64,000 nt of DNA from Micromonospora gifhornensis. Lineage in GTDB: Bacteria; Actinomycetota; Actinomycetes; Mycobacteriales; Micromonosporaceae. The position numbers and the translations under genes were made by a program. Within the stretch, counting starts at the first letter, position 1. Every line of letters begins with the position of its first letter. The stretch covers positions 1 through 64,000 of the forward strand of contig NZ_BOPA01000029.1 in assembly GCF_016863515.1 (NCBI RefSeq), written 5' to 3'. Shown here piece by piece: positions 30,599 to 40,050 of this stretch. The notes below the pieces were generated by a model, which saw only the letters and a program-made list of their open reading frames with translations, did no database searches and was not told the origin of the DNA.

Positions 30599-32205
30599 TG
30601 CGCCGGATCGCCGTCCTCGATGCGCCGAGCAACCTCGGCCTGCGCCCACCCACGGTCACCTCGGTCCCGGGCTGCGGGAAGGCGCCGGGCGCGCTACGTG
30701 ACCAGGGCCTGCTGCCCCGGCTACGGGCCCGCGACGCCGGCTGCCTGACCTCGCCGCGCTACGACGCCGGTGACTGGCGACCGGGCGACGGGGTGTGCCA
30801 CGCGCGGGAGATCGCCGACTACTCGGCGGCGCTTGCCGACCGGGTCGGCGCGATCATCGACCGGGGCGAGTTCCCGCTGGTCCTTGGCGGCGACTGTTCG
30901 ATCCTGCTCGGTTCGGCACTGGCCATGCACCGCCTCGGCGAGGAGGTCGGCGGCCGGATCGGCCTGATCTACGTGGACGGCCACTCCGACTTCCGGCACC
31001 CCGGCAACGCCTCCTACGTCGGGGCGGCAGCCGGTGAGAGCCTCGCCCTGGTCACCGGGCGGGGGCAGGCCGACCTGGCGGCCATCGAGGGGCGACGCCC
31101 CTATTTTCGCGACATCGACGTGGTGGTGCTCGGCATCCGGGCCCAGGACGAGTACCGGCTCGACCTTCAGGCCGCCGGGATCGTCACCCGTCCGGTGCCG
31201 GCGCTGCGTGCCGAGGGCGCGGCGCGGACCGCCCAGTGGGCGCACGAGCAACTGGCCGACTGCGTCGGCTACTGGGTGCACGTCGATGTGGACGTACTCG
31301 ATCCGGCCGTGATGCCGGCGGTCGACGCTCCCGACGCGGGCGGCATCGCCTTCGCCGAGCTGGAGATCCTCCTCGCCGGCCTGGTCGACACCCCGCACTG
31401 CCTCGGCGTCGAGTTGACCGTTTTCGACCCCGACTACGACCGGGACGGCGCGTACGCCGCCGAGATCGTCAACACCGTGGTGGCGGGTCTGCGCCCGGTC
31501 ACCGCGCCCGCGCCGTTGCTGACCCGGTCGAGCACCGACCGGACGGCACCCGCTCCCCGCCGGACCGCCGACCGCGCGTCGGGCCGAGCCGACCGTGCGG
31601 GCCTGAGCGCCCACCCGGACCTGGCCGATCGCCCGGACCTGGCCGATCGCGCGGATCTGGCCGATCGCGCGGATCTGGCCGATCGCGCGGATCTGGCCGA
31701 TCGCGCAGATCTGGCTGACCGCGCAGATCTGGCTGACCGCGCAGATCTGGGCGCTCGTGGGGACCTGGTTGCCCTTGGGGACCTGGATGGGCGCGCCTAT
31801 CTCGCCGACGCTGCGGATCTGGCCGAGCGTGGGGACCTTGGTGACCGTGCGGACGAGGCCGTACGTGCGGCGGGCGCTGTCGCTGCGCCGGATCGACGCG
31901 ACACCGACTTCTCCGCCGGCCCGGGGTCCTTGCGTCGGTCAGCGGCGGAGGAGGGGTCGGCTGGTCCGGTGTCCTTGCGCCGGACGGCGGTGGACGACCA
32001 GGCCGGGCCGGCTGCGGACGGTCCGCGCCCGGTGGCCACGGATTCGACTGATGGTCCGCGCGTGGCCGGTGGTCTGCGTCTGGTGGCCGCCGATCCGATT
32101 GGTGATCTGCACGCGGCCGGTGGTCTGCGCCCGGTGGTCGCCGAGCCGCCTGCCGCCCTCGCCAGCTCGACCGACCCGGATGCCCCGGCCGACGGACCCG
32201 CCTGA
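30595..32205 (+). CDS. arginase/agmatinase family hydrolase with repeat-rich tail
   Basis: The N-terminal 300 residues are a complete ureohydrolase: metal ligands in GGDCSILLGS, DGHSDFRHPGN and HVDVDVLDPAVMP, and the late ELTVFDPDYD. The Mn-dependent reaction may be on arginine, agmatine or formimidoylglutamate; which one is not clear. The remaining 230 residues are a low-complexity extension not typical of the family. Seven 18-bp DNA units encode DLADRA or DLADRP hexapeptides from residue 342 on. A Pro/Ala/Asp-rich end follows. The start ATG has no ribosome binding site and overlaps a micro-ORF. The extension may be a repeat expansion past the old stop. Confidence 0.85.
   Translation: MMRRIAVLDAPSNLGLRPPTVTSVPGCGKAPGALRDQGLLPRLRARDAGCLTSPRYDAGDWRPGDGVCHAREIADYSAALADRVGAIIDRGEFPLVLGGDCSILLGSALAMHRLGEEVGGRIGLIYVDGHSDFRHPGNASYVGAAAGESLALVTGRGQADLAAIEGRRPYFRDIDVVVLGIRAQDEYRLDLQAAGIVTRPVPALRAEGAARTAQWAHEQLADCVGYWVHVDVDVLDPAVMPAVDAPDAGGIAFAELEILLAGLVDTPHCLGVELTVFDPDYDRDGAYAAEIVNTVVAGLRPVTAPAPLLTRSSTDRTAPAPRRTADRASGRADRAGLSAHPDLADRPDLADRADLADRADLADRADLADRADLADRADLADRADLGARGDLVALGDLDGRAYLADAADLAERGDLGDRADEAVRAAGAVAAPDRRDTDFSAGPGSLRRSAAEEGSAGPVSLRRTAVDDQAGPAADGPRPVATDSTDGPRVAGGLRLVAADPIGDLHAAGGLRPVVAEPPAALASSTDPDAPADGPA
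31618..31743 (+). repeat. 18-bp tandem repeat inside the arginase-family gene
   Basis: Seven in-frame units of the type GATCTGGCCGATCGCGCG, with degenerate units continuing to about 31850. Because 18 is a multiple of three, copy-number change keeps the frame. A minisatellite likely to vary between strains. Confidence 0.85.
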
Positions 32206-32260
32206 CCCGGCTGCCTGGCCGACCCGGATGCCCCGGCCGACGGTCCTGCCTGACCAGCTG

Positions 32261-32338
32261 GTCTTGGCTGATCGGGCTGCTCCGGCCGATGGGCCCGGCT
32301 GGTCCGGTTGTCTTGGCTGATCGGGCTGCTCCGGCCGA
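32261..32338. repeat. 29-bp direct repeats past the arginase-family gene
   Basis: Two exact 29-bp copies (32261-32289 and 32310-32338), beginning GTCTTGGCTGATCGGGCTGC, in a larger field of related imperfect repeats from about 32200 to 32440. The field continues the repeat-rich sequence of the gene tail. I see no gene in 32206-32619. Confidence 0.7.
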
Positions 32339-32506
32339 CGGTCCCGGCTAACCGGGTTGCCTTGGCCGACCCGGATCCTCCGGCCGTCGGGCCCGGCTGG
32401 CCGGGTTGTCTTGGCTGGTCGCCCCGGCCGACGGCGGGGACGACCCGGCCGAGCCGGATGAGATCGGTGGCGGAGCCGGTCAGGGCGGTGAACCCGATGA
32501 TCGACA

Positions 32507-32565
32507 CCGTTACGGCGGAATGGCGGTGATCCGGGTGCTTTGATCACGCCATTCCGCCGTAACGG
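32507..32565. terminator. bidirectional terminator hairpin
   Basis: Arms 32507-32531 and 32542-32565 are complementary apart from one bulged G, with a 10-nt loop. Both arms carry GTTACGGCGGAATGGCG-type sequence. It lies between convergent genes (arginase family + and transpeptidase -), 55 bp before the end of the latter. Confidence 0.8.
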
Positions 32566-32619
32566 AGTTGATCAGGACAGCGCCGCTCGGCGATCAGGAC
32601 AGCGGGCAGCGTTCGGTGG

Positions 32620-34569
32620 TCAGGGGAGGGCGCGTAGGAAGCGTTCGGCGATGGGGACGGCGGTGGCGCTGCCGGAGCCGCCCTTCTCGACGAAGACGGC
32701 GAAGGCGATGTCGCCCTGCCAGCCGATGAACCAGGCGTGCGTGTTCTTCGGGTTGTTGTCGTACTCGGCGGTGCCGGTCTTGCCGTGCACCGGCTCGCCC
32801 GGTACGTCCTTCAGGGCCGTGCCGGTGCCGTCGGTGATCACCGCTCGCATCATCTCGCGGACGGCCGTGACCGCCTCGGGCTTCAGCTCCGGGCCGGGCT
32901 CGCCGGCCGGCTCCGGTGCCGGGTCGAGGACCAGCTTGGGCGGAGTGAAGGCGCCCTTGGCCACCGCCGCGGTCGCCGCCGCCATGGCCAGCGGGCTGAC
33001 CACCGTGGTGCCCTGCCCGATCGCGGCGGCAGCCTGCTCGGTGGCACCACCGCCGGCCGACACCTTTCCGGTGAACGCGTCGAGGCCCACCTGCCACTGG
33101 CCTTCCAGGCCGAGGTTCCGGCCGGTGGCGGCGAGCCCGTCGGCACCGAGTTGCGGGGCCAGGGCGGCGAAGGCCGTATTGCAGGACTTGGCGAAGTTGG
33201 TGCGGAACGGCACCTCGCCGAGCTCGAAGTTGTTGGAGTTCTTGAACGAGCGGCCGTCGACGACGAGGGTCTTCGGGCAGTCCACGTCGATGTCCGGGGT
33301 GACCGCGTCGCGTTCGACCAGGCCGAGGGCGCTGACCATCTTGAACGTGGAGCCCGGCGGCACCTGCGCGGTGAAGGCCAGGTTCTCTCCGGCGGCGCCG
33401 GGGCCGTTGGCGGCGGCCAAGACCGCGCCGTCGCTGATTCGTACGGCGACCAGGGCGGAGCGGCGTCGCTCGGCTCGTAGCGCCTGGTCGGCCGCCTTCT
33501 GGGTGGCGACGTCGAGGGTCGTCCTGACGGGCTTGCCGGGCTGCGGCTCGCGTTGGAACACCTCGGTGCCGGTGGGCTCCAGCGTCCCGTCCTGCAGCGG
33601 CCGCTTGATGATCACGGTGAGCCCGGGTGCGCCGCGCAGGTGTTCGTCCCAGCGGCCCTGCAATCCGCCGTGGCCGACCAGGTCGCCGGGGGCGTACCGG
33701 TCGGGGTTCTTGGCCAGGTCTTCGGCGTGCGCGGGGTCGACCGTGCCGAGCACCGCCCGGGCGAACTCCCGGGTCGGTGCGAGGTCGAGCTTGTCGCTCT
33801 GGAACTTCGTCCCGGGCAGGTCGTAGATCCGTGACCGGATCTGCCGGTACGCCTCGTCGCGCAGGGTGACCACCTCGACGAACGCGTCCGGTTTCGCCTC
33901 GTTCAGCCGCTTGGGCAGATCCGACAGGTCCACGGGCGGGGTGATCGCCGGGCGGATCGCGCGGAAGGCGGCGTCCAGCTCGCGGGTCATGGCCTTGACG
34001 TCGGTGACCTCGCTGGGTTGCAGCCCGACCCGGACCACGTCGCGCGGCGCCACGATCGGTTCGCCGGCGGCGTCGAGCACGGTGGCCCGGGGGGCCCGCA
34101 CCCGTTGCAGTCCCAGTCGGTCACCGCGGGTGAGCTGCTCCTGGACGATCTGTGGCTCCCAGATCACCTGCCACTGGTCGTCGCGACCCTGGGTGAGTCG
34201 CACCGGCCGGTCGTACGCCCAGCTCGTCTCGTCCGGCAGCGTCCACTCCAACCGCACCGTCGCGGTGGCGGTGGCCTGGACCACTGACGGGTCGCCCTGC
34301 CGGGTCAGCGTGAGCGGGGCGTCGACCAACTCGCCGGACAGCTCCCGGATCTCCTGGGCGACGGTGGCGGCGGGCACCTTCGCGCCGGTCGGGTCGACGA
34401 AGCCGATCGTGTTCAGGTCGCCGGTACGCCACCCGTTGAGGAAGGCGTCGACGGTGCGTTCCGGGCCGTCCTCGCCGGAACAGGCGACCAGGCCTGCCGA
34501 GGCGACGAGGCCGGCGACCATGGCGGCGAGACGTGACCAATTGTGGCGATGTCGGTGCGAGCGGTGCAT
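32620..34569 (-). CDS. class B penicillin-binding protein (lipoprotein transpeptidase)
   Basis: Peptidoglycan cross-linking enzyme outside the membrane, 649 aa. The N-terminus is a lipoprotein signal with lipobox LVAC at about residues 26-30. An NTF2-like domain follows (ERTVDAFLNGWRTGDLNTIGF), then the PBP dimerisation domain. The transpeptidase domain has the nucleophile motif STFK, SCN and KTGTAEY, all intact. The MecA_N-like domain is typical of low-affinity PBPs, so reduced beta-lactam sensitivity is possible, though not shown. GAGGAGG eleven bases before the ATG supports the start. It is divergent from the glutamate dehydrogenase gene. Confidence 0.93.
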   Translation of the reverse strand: MHRSHRHRHNWSRLAAMVAGLVASAGLVACSGEDGPERTVDAFLNGWRTGDLNTIGFVDPTGAKVPAATVAQEIRELSGELVDAPLTLTRQGDPSVVQATATATVRLEWTLPDETSWAYDRPVRLTQGRDDQWQVIWEPQIVQEQLTRGDRLGLQRVRAPRATVLDAAGEPIVAPRDVVRVGLQPSEVTDVKAMTRELDAAFRAIRPAITPPVDLSDLPKRLNEAKPDAFVEVVTLRDEAYRQIRSRIYDLPGTKFQSDKLDLAPTREFARAVLGTVDPAHAEDLAKNPDRYAPGDLVGHGGLQGRWDEHLRGAPGLTVIIKRPLQDGTLEPTGTEVFQREPQPGKPVRTTLDVATQKAADQALRAERRRSALVAVRISDGAVLAAANGPGAAGENLAFTAQVPPGSTFKMVSALGLVERDAVTPDIDVDCPKTLVVDGRSFKNSNNFELGEVPFRTNFAKSCNTAFAALAPQLGADGLAATGRNLGLEGQWQVGLDAFTGKVSAGGGATEQAAAAIGQGTTVVSPLAMAAATAAVAKGAFTPPKLVLDPAPEPAGEPGPELKPEAVTAVREMMRAVITDGTGTALKDVPGEPVHGKTGTAEYDNNPKNTHAWFIGWQGDIAFAVFVEKGGSGSATAVPIAERFLRALP

Positions 34570-34859
34570 CAGCGCTGGTTCCTCCTGGTCAGGCTGCACT
34601 GCACGGTAGTACGTCCGGGCAGCCCGCACTGACCCGGTCGGCCGGGGTCTGGCGAAAAGACAGGCCGGTGACGATGTGATGAACAACATGAGCTGGGGTA
34701 CTCCTGACCCGGCCGAACCTCGTACCGCAACGGGTGAAAGGACGACCGTCCGAGATCCGGAAGGCCGGTCATAGGTCCGCCGACGGATGAACCGGTCGGT
34801 CGGCCTAGGCTTGGCGGAAGAGTGACCCACAACGCGGTGGGTCGAGGGGAGTGGCACCG

Positions 34860-37800
34860 ATGGACCGGCGTCCGGCGATCAAACCGGGACCCGACCTCCG
34901 GCAGGCTGACACCAGCCGGGACGACAGCTTCGACACGGCAACCGACGGAGACGGCTACGGCCGCCTCGATTCAGGAACGACCGGCATGACCGGTTCGAGT
35001 ATCGACACCCTCTACGACTTGGGTCTGCCACCAGAGGCGTTGGCAGGCGACGTGGAGGACGCCGAGCTCGACGAGCCGGTACCCAACGCCGAGCGACTGG
35101 TGGCGCAGGCGGTCGCACTGGCCGGCGACGACCATGACGCGGCGACCCTGGTGGGGCGTTTCTGGCGGTTCGCGCCGGACGAGGAGCTGATCGGCTTCAC
35201 CGCCGAGGAGATGCTCGAAGCCGCCCGGGCGCACCGGGAGTTGGCCGAGCAGCGGGTGCCGGGCGAGCTGAAGCTGCGGATCCACTCACCCGACGCGGAG
35301 CAGCACCACAGCGTCATCGAGATCGTCACCGACGACATGCCGTTCCTGGTCGACTCGGTGACCGCGCTGCTCAACAGCCACCACCTGGACGTGCACCTGC
35401 TGGTGCACCCGCTGGTGGTGGTGCGCCGCGAGCCGCTGGGCCGGCTGATCGAGGTGGCCGCCGACGTGGAACCGGACGACGCGATCGCCGGTGACCTGGT
35501 CGAGAGCTGGATGCACATCGAGGTCGACCCGGTCCGTGATCCGGCGGAGCGGGACAAGCTGCGCCGCGAGTTGCAGCGGGTGCTGACCGATGTGCGGGAG
35601 GCCGTCGAGGACTGGCCGAAGATGCGCCAGCAGGCCCTCTCCCTCGCCGACGACCTGGCCGCCGCGCGGACCAGCGACAACCGGCCACCGGTGCCGGAGA
35701 AGGACATCACCGACTCGGTGGAGTTGCTGCGCTGGCTGGCGCACGACCACTTCACCTTCCTGGGGTACCGGGAGTACCGGTTGGTGCCGGACTCGGACAA
35801 GGGCGGGCCGGCCCTGGAGGCCGTGCTCGGCACCGGGCTGGGCATCCTGCGGCAGGACTCGCCGGAGGCGCGGGCGCTGTCGTCGATGACCCAGGAGGCA
35901 CACGAGAAGGTCACCGAGAAACGCCTGCTGATCATCACGAAGGCGAACTCGCGGGCCACCGTGCACCGCTCGGCGTACCTGGACTACATCGGTTTCAAGA
36001 TCTTCGACGACAACGGCGAGGTGGTGGGGGAGCGGCGGTTCCTGGGCCTGTTCTCCACCGCCGCGTACCGGACCAGCGTGCAGGAACTGCCGGTGGTCCG
36101 CCGTAAGGTCGCCGAGGTGCTGGACCGCTCCGGCCTGAGCCAGCGCAGCCACTCCGGCAAGGACCTGCTCCAGATCCTGGAGACGTACCCGCGCGACGAG
36201 CTGTTCCAGATCAAGACCGACGACCTGTACCACGCGGTGATCGGTGTGCTGCGGATGGCCGGTCGCCGGCAGCTGCGGGTGTTCCTGCGCCGCGACGCGT
36301 ACGGGCGGTTCATCTCCTGCCTGATCTACCTGCCCCGGGACCGGTTCACCACGCAGAACCGGCTGCGCATGCAGGACATCCTGCTGCGCGAACTCAACGG
36401 TGTCGGGGTGGACTACACCACCCGGGTCACCGAGTCGATGCTGGCCCGGGTGCACTTCATCGTGCGTACCGACCCGGGCAACCCGCCCGGGGAGATCGAC
36501 GCCGACCTGCTGGCCGAGGAACTGGCCGACGCCACCCGGCTGTGGGACGACGACTATCGGCTGGTGTTGGAGCGCAAGCTCGGTGACGAGCAGGCCAAGC
36601 ACCTGTTCGTCAGGTACGCCGACGCGTTCCCGGAGGGCTACAAGGACGGGCACACGCCGTACGAGGCGATGAAGGATCTGGCGAAGCTGGAGCTGCTGGA
36701 GGAGCCCGGCCAGCTGGAGATGCACCTGTTCCGCAAGCAGCCGCTGCCGCGTGCGGTCGCCCGGGGAGCGGACGTCGACGAGTCGATGGACGTCCGGTTC
36801 AAGGTCTACCGGTACGGCGAGCCGATGATGCTCTCGGCGGTGCTGCCGGTGCTGCACTCCCTCGGCGTACGGGTGGTCGACGAGCACCCGTACGAGGTGG
36901 AACGCGTCGACGGCCGGATCTGGCTGTACGACTTCGGGCTGCGACTGCCCGAGGGCCACCAGGACCTGGCCGAGGTGCGCCCGCACGTGGAGAACGCCTT
37001 CGCGGCGGCGTGGCGGGGCGAGGCCGAGGTGGACGGCTTCAACGAGCTGGTGCTGCACGCCGGGCTCACCTGGCGGCAGGTCGTGGTGCTGCGGGCGTAC
37101 GCGAAGTACCTGCGGCAGACCGGCACCGTCTTCTCCCAGGACTACATGGAGTCGACGTTCATCGCGTACCCGCATCTCGCCCGGCTGCTGGTGCAGCTCT
37201 TCGAGACCCGGTTCGAGCCGGGCACGCTCACCACCGAGCAGCGCGAGCAGCGCAGCGCGGAGCTGGTCGCCGAGCTGACCTCCGCCCTGGACGACGTGGC
37301 AAGCCTCGACCAGGACCGGATCCTGCGGGCCTACCTGACGCTGATCCAGGCCACCCTGCGGACCAGCTTCTACCAGAAGCCGGGCAGCGGGCGTCCGAAG
37401 GCGTACGTGGCGTTCAAGCTGGACCCGCAGGCGATCCCGGACCTGCCCGCGCCCCGGCCGAAGTTCGAGGTCTTCGTGTACTCGCCGCGCTTCGAGGGCG
37501 TGCACCTGCGGTACGGCCCGGTGGCCCGTGGTGGTCTGCGCTGGTCGGACCGGCGGGAGGACTTCCGCACCGAGGTGCTCGGCCTGGTCAAGGCGCAGAT
37601 GGTGAAGAACGCCGTGATCGTGCCGGTGGGTGCCAAGGGCGGCTTCGTGCTCAAGCAGAAGCCGGGCGACCGCGACGAGGCGGTGGCCTGCTACAAGGAG
37701 TTCGTCGGCGCCCTGCTCGACGTCACCGACAACATCGTGGCCGGTGAGATCGTGCCGCCCGACGACGTGGTTCGGCACGACGGCGACGACCCGTACATGG

Positions 37801-39914
37801 TGGTGGCGGCAGACAAGGGCACGGCGACCTTCTCCGACATCGCCAACGAGGTCTCCGTCGCGCACAAGTTCTGGCTGGGTGACGCCTTCGCCTCGGGTGG
37901 CTCGGCCGGGTACGACCACAAGAAGATGGGCATCACCGCCCGGGGCGCCTGGGAGTCGGTCAAGCGGCACTTCCGCGAGCTGGGCCACGACACCCAGAGC
38001 CAGGACTTCACAGTGGTCGGTGTCGGCGACATGTCCGGTGACGTGTTCGGTAACGGCATGTTGCTGTCGGAGCACATCCGGTTGGTGGCCGCCTTCGACC
38101 ACCGGCACATCTTCCTGGACCCGGATCCGGACGCGGCGTCGTCGTACGTCGAGCGGAAGCGGCTGTTCGCGCTGGCCCGTTCGACCTGGGAGGACTACAA
38201 CGCCGAGCTGATCTCGGCCGGCGGTGGGGTCTACTCGCGTACGGCGAAGTCGGTGCCGATCTCGCCGCAGGTGCGCGCGGTGCTCGGGCTGGACGACGAC
38301 GTCGAGCAGATGAGCCCGCAGGAGCTGATGAAGGCGATCCTCACCGCACCTGTGGATCTGTTCTGGAACGGCGGCATCGGCACCTACGTCAAGGCGTCCA
38401 CGCAGAGCAACGCCGAGGTGGGCGACAAGTCCAACGACGCCATCCGGGTCAACGGCAAGGACCTGCGCTGCCGGGTGGTCGGCGAGGGCGGCAACCTGGG
38501 CTTCACCCAGCACGGCCGGATCGAGTACGCCCAGACGGGCGGTCGGATCTACACCGACTTCATCGACAACGCGGCCGGGGTGGACTGCTCCGACCACGAG
38601 GTGAACATCAAGATCCTGTTGAACACCGCGGTCGCCGACGGCGAACTGACAGTTCCCGAGCGGGACGAGCTGCTCGCCGCGATGACCGACGAGGTCGGCC
38701 AGCTGGTGTTGCGGGACAACTACGACCAGGCCCGGGCGATCAACAACTCGCAGGCGCAGGCCGCCTCACTGTTGCCGGTGCACCGCCGGATGATCACCGA
38801 GCTGGAGCGGTCCGGCACGTTGAACCGGGCGCTGGAGGCGCTGCCGTCGGACGAGGAACTGGCGGTACGCACCGAGTCGGGGCTGACCGCTCCGGAGTTC
38901 GCGGTGCTGCTCGCGTACGTGAAGATCGCCTTGGAGAAGGAGACCCTCACCGACGGGTTGGCCGACGAGGAGTGGACCAACGAGGTGTTGGTCAACTACT
39001 TCCCGACGCCGATGCGTGAGCGGTTCGCCGAGCGGATGGGCCGGCACCGGCTGCGCCGCGACATCGTGACCACCGTACTTGTCAACGAGGCGGTCAACCG
39101 GGGTGGCATCTCGTTCATCTTCCGGGTGGTCGAGGAGACCGCGGCCCCGGCCGCGGACGTGATCCGGGCGTACGTGGTGGTCCGTGAGGTCTTCGGGCTG
39201 CGTGCGCTCTGGGACGCGGTCGAGGCGCTGGACAACAAGGTCGACCCGGAGTTGCAGACCGACGTCTACCTGGACACCCGACGGCTGCTCGACCGGGCGG
39301 TGCGGTGGCTGGTGACCAACCGCCGGTCGCCGATCGACGTGCGCGCCGAGATCGATCGGCTGCGTGCCGGGGTGGCCCGGTTGCTGCCGCAGCTGGAGAC
39401 GCTGTTCTACGGCACCGAACGGGAGGCGATCGCGGCGCACATCGACGCGATGACCGAGCGTGGCCTGCCACGTGAGCTGGCCGAGCAGAGCACCCGTCTG
39501 ATGTACAGCTTCGGTCTGCTCGACGTGGTGGAGACCGCGGCCGCCTCCGGGCGCGACGTGGGCGAGGTGGCCTCGGTCTACTTCGTGCTCTCCGACCGGT
39601 TCCGGGTCGATTCGCTGTTGTCGAAGATCTCGCTGCTGCCCCGCGAGGACCGGTGGCAGACGTTGGCCCGGATGGCGCTGCGCTACGACCTGTACGCCGC
39701 GTTGGCCGCGCTGACCGGCGAGGTGCTCGACTCCACGCCGGCCGACCTGCCGCCGCTGGAGCGGGTGCAGCAGTGGGAGCAGTCGAACGCGACCTCGATC
39801 CATCGGGCGGAGCGGGCGATGGGCGAGTTCGACGAGTCGCGGGCCGATCTGGCGGCCCTGTCGGTCCTGCTGCGGCAGATCCGGACTCTCGTCCGTACCT
39901 CGGCTGCCACCTGA
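34860..39914 (+). CDS. gdh: NAD-specific glutamate dehydrogenase, 180-kDa class
   Basis: Deaminates glutamate to 2-oxoglutarate with NAD in amino-acid catabolism. About 1,684 aa, the full size of the large class known from Streptomyces. N-terminal ACT-like regulatory modules occupy the first 650 residues. The catalytic core has RYGPVARGGLRWSDRREDFR, VKAQMVKNAVIVPVGAKGGF with the active Lys, and GVGDMSGDVFGNGMLLS before the nucleotide fold GEGGNLGFTQHGRIEYA. A C-terminal helical domain ends the chain. The ATG at 34860 is favoured because GAGGGGA lies nine bases upstream; the GTG at 34851 would be too close. A strong terminator follows. Regulation by amino acids through the N-terminal half is typical. 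Confidence 0.95.
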   Translation: MDRRPAIKPGPDLRQADTSRDDSFDTATDGDGYGRLDSGTTGMTGSSIDTLYDLGLPPEALAGDVEDAELDEPVPNAERLVAQAVALAGDDHDAATLVGRFWRFAPDEELIGFTAEEMLEAARAHRELAEQRVPGELKLRIHSPDAEQHHSVIEIVTDDMPFLVDSVTALLNSHHLDVHLLVHPLVVVRREPLGRLIEVAADVEPDDAIAGDLVESWMHIEVDPVRDPAERDKLRRELQRVLTDVREAVEDWPKMRQQALSLADDLAAARTSDNRPPVPEKDITDSVELLRWLAHDHFTFLGYREYRLVPDSDKGGPALEAVLGTGLGILRQDSPEARALSSMTQEAHEKVTEKRLLIITKANSRATVHRSAYLDYIGFKIFDDNGEVVGERRFLGLFSTAAYRTSVQELPVVRRKVAEVLDRSGLSQRSHSGKDLLQILETYPRDELFQIKTDDLYHAVIGVLRMAGRRQLRVFLRRDAYGRFISCLIYLPRDRFTTQNRLRMQDILLRELNGVGVDYTTRVTESMLARVHFIVRTDPGNPPGEIDADLLAEELADATRLWDDDYRLVLERKLGDEQAKHLFVRYADAFPEGYKDGHTPYEAMKDLAKLELLEEPGQLEMHLFRKQPLPRAVARGADVDESMDVRFKVYRYGEPMMLSAVLPVLHSLGVRVVDEHPYEVERVDGRIWLYDFGLRLPEGHQDLAEVRPHVENAFAAAWRGEAEVDGFNELVLHAGLTWRQVVVLRAYAKYLRQTGTVFSQDYMESTFIAYPHLARLLVQLFETRFEPGTLTTEQREQRSAELVAELTSALDDVASLDQDRILRAYLTLIQATLRTSFYQKPGSGRPKAYVAFKLDPQAIPDLPAPRPKFEVFVYSPRFEGVHLRYGPVARGGLRWSDRREDFRTEVLGLVKAQMVKNAVIVPVGAKGGFVLKQKPGDRDEAVACYKEFVGALLDVTDNIVAGEIVPPDDVVRHDGDDPYMVVAADKGTATFSDIANEVSVAHKFWLGDAFASGGSAGYDHKKMGITARGAWESVKRHFRELGHDTQSQDFTVVGVGDMSGDVFGNGMLLSEHIRLVAAFDHRHIFLDPDPDAASSYVERKRLFALARSTWEDYNAELISAGGGVYSRTAKSVPISPQVRAVLGLDDDVEQMSPQELMKAILTAPVDLFWNGGIGTYVKASTQSNAEVGDKSNDAIRVNGKDLRCRVVGEGGNLGFTQHGRIEYAQTGGRIYTDFIDNAAGVDCSDHEVNIKILLNTAVADGELTVPERDELLAAMTDEVGQLVLRDNYDQARAINNSQAQAASLLPVHRRMITELERSGTLNRALEALPSDEELAVRTESGLTAPEFAVLLAYVKIALEKETLTDGLADEEWTNEVLVNYFPTPMRERFAERMGRHRLRRDIVTTVLVNEAVNRGGISFIFRVVEETAAPAADVIRAYVVVREVFGLRALWDAVEALDNKVDPELQTDVYLDTRRLLDRAVRWLVTNRRSPIDVRAEIDRLRAGVARLLPQLETLFYGTEREAIAAHIDAMTERGLPRELAEQSTRLMYSFGLLDVVETAAASGRDVGEVASVYFVLSDRFRVDSLLSKISLLPREDRWQTLARMALRYDLYAALAALTGEVLDSTPADLPPLERVQQWEQSNATSIHRAERAMGEFDESRADLAALSVLLRQIRTLVRTSAAT

Positions 39915-39933
39915 TCCGAGAACGACCGACGAA

Positions 39934-39966
39934 CCGTGGCCCGGCGGGAGAACCGCCGGGCCACGG
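39934..39966. terminator. terminator hairpin of gdh
   Basis: Perfect 14-bp inverted repeat CCGTGGCCCGGCGG (39934-39947) with its complement at 39953-39966 and a 5-nt loop, 19 nt past the gdh stop. Confidence 0.85.
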
Positions 39967-39981
39967 GCCGTTTCGGGGGTC

Positions 39982-40050
39982 GGTCAGGGGTGGACTGGTC
40001 AGGGGTGGGTCGGTCAGGGATGGGTCGGTCAGGGATGGGTCGGTCAGGGA
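39982..40050. repeat. 15-bp tandem repeats at the sortase 3' end
   Basis: Four units of the type GGTCAGGGATGGGTC (39982-40041) and a partial fifth. The minus-strand stop of the sortase gene lies in the last partial unit, so changes in repeat number would not alter the protein. Confidence 0.75.

Noticed and set aside
31618..31743. Pentapeptide-repeat domain in the arginase-family tail
   Set aside because: The period is six residues (DLADRA), not five, and the DNA units are nearly identical, pointing to recent slippage.
35286..38597. 1,100-codon minus-strand frame inside gdh
   Set aside because: Antisense frame typical of high-GC coding DNA; the plus-strand glutamate dehydrogenase motifs are unambiguous.
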